Shown here piece by piece: positions 63,945-64,000 of a stretch of DNA of 64,000 nt (positions within the stretch are counted from its first letter, which is position 1; every line of letters starts with the position of its first letter). Below the pieces are notes generated by a model that had not been told where the DNA came from, ran no database searches, and was given only the letters and a program-made list of their open reading frames with translations. The stretch comes from Calditerrivibrio nitroreducens DSM 19672. GTDB lineage: Bacteria > Chrysiogenota > Deferribacteres > Deferribacterales > Calditerrivibrionaceae. Both the position numbers and the translations under genes were made by a program. The stretch is from NCBI RefSeq assembly GCF_000183405.1, contig NC_014758.1, positions 1,116,001-1,180,000 on the forward strand, in the 5' to 3' direction.

Positions 63945-64000
63945 TTACTCCAGAAAAGCATGTTTTTCTTCGGGGAATATAGATTCTTTTGTCTCCCTCA
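63945..64000 (-). CDS. panB: 3-methyl-2-oxobutanoate hydroxymethyltransferase, C-terminal end only
   Basis: Only the last 17 codons are in the window: RETKESIFPEEKHAFLE and TAA at 63947-63945. The pattern x-x-G/S-x-FP-x-EEH-F is the usual PanB C-terminus. Its position directly upstream of panC supports the call. The rest lies beyond the window edge. Confidence 0.75.
   Translation of the reverse strand, partial: RETKESIFPEEKHAFLE

Overview
This 64 kb window is AT-rich bacterial chromosome, densely packed and mostly coding. It encodes lipopolysaccharide assembly, lipoprotein signal peptidase, a lipoprotein, secreted cytochrome c and a Tat-type flavoprotein, so the host is a diderm (Gram-negative-type) bacterium. 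Folate-dependent TrmFO, the MEP enzyme IspD, a FccAB-type sulfide dehydrogenase, a hemerythrin/DUF438 protein and selenocysteine machinery fit a thermophilic or anaerobic-respiring lineage such as Deferribacterota. That placement is an inference from gene content, not a database result.

Layout. 1-3446 (minus): two secreted proteins with CsgG/GNA1162-like domains; the first runs off the window edge. 3577-3661: tRNA-Leu(CAA) with a near-consensus promoter. 3687-6739 (minus): MoaE-like protein and aconitase. 6872-11652 (plus): cupin, DsbC/G-like protein, accA, mutL, miaA. 11641-12519 (minus): XRE-cupin regulator and HU. 12612-13864: a complete IS256-family element with terminal inverted repeats and an 8-bp target duplication. 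13919-20444 (minus): LPS core/O-antigen genes. 20485-26666 (minus): purD, purH, lspA, ileS. 27683-34359 (minus): speA, uvrD/pcrA-type helicase, ftsY, an unrecognised gene, an SPL-like radical SAM protein and a ROK kinase, overlapping or nearly so. 34628-35413 (plus): IclR regulator. 35445-39026 (minus): fccB, fccA and a YyaL/DUF255 protein whose 5' end carries a 28-bp tandem duplication. 39358-40846 (minus): DUF438 hemerythrin/PAS protein and a broken PAS gene. 40874-47205 (minus): ispD, PIN-TRAM protein, YggT, yggS, pgeF, B12-radical SAM protein, plsC. 47238-50421 (minus): selB and selA. 50475-57637 (plus): M20 amidohydrolase, dprA, smg, topA, trmFO, xerC. 57638-58735 (minus): rtcB. 58816-61561: DUF3617 protein, pgsA, ygiQ-like. 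61551-64000 (minus): panB(partial)-panC-panD, a small selenoprotein, and an EamA transporter.

The most notable observation is at 62426-62737. A small thioredoxin-like gene appears to stop at a TGA, but homologous-looking sequence continues in frame for 25 codons to a stop that overlaps the next start. The TGA sits where I recall the family having Cys, and a G-rich hairpin follows at bacterial SECIS distance. SelA and SelB are encoded in the same window, so this is very probably a selenoprotein that ordinary gene calling truncates. Other points of interest are the intact IS256 element with a hairpin covering its transposase ribosome binding site, the start-shifting duplication in the YyaL gene, a telomere-like G-quadruplex motif inside xerC, a degenerate MITE-like palindrome, a PAS pseudogene and the unrecognised protein between ftsY and the SPL-like gene.
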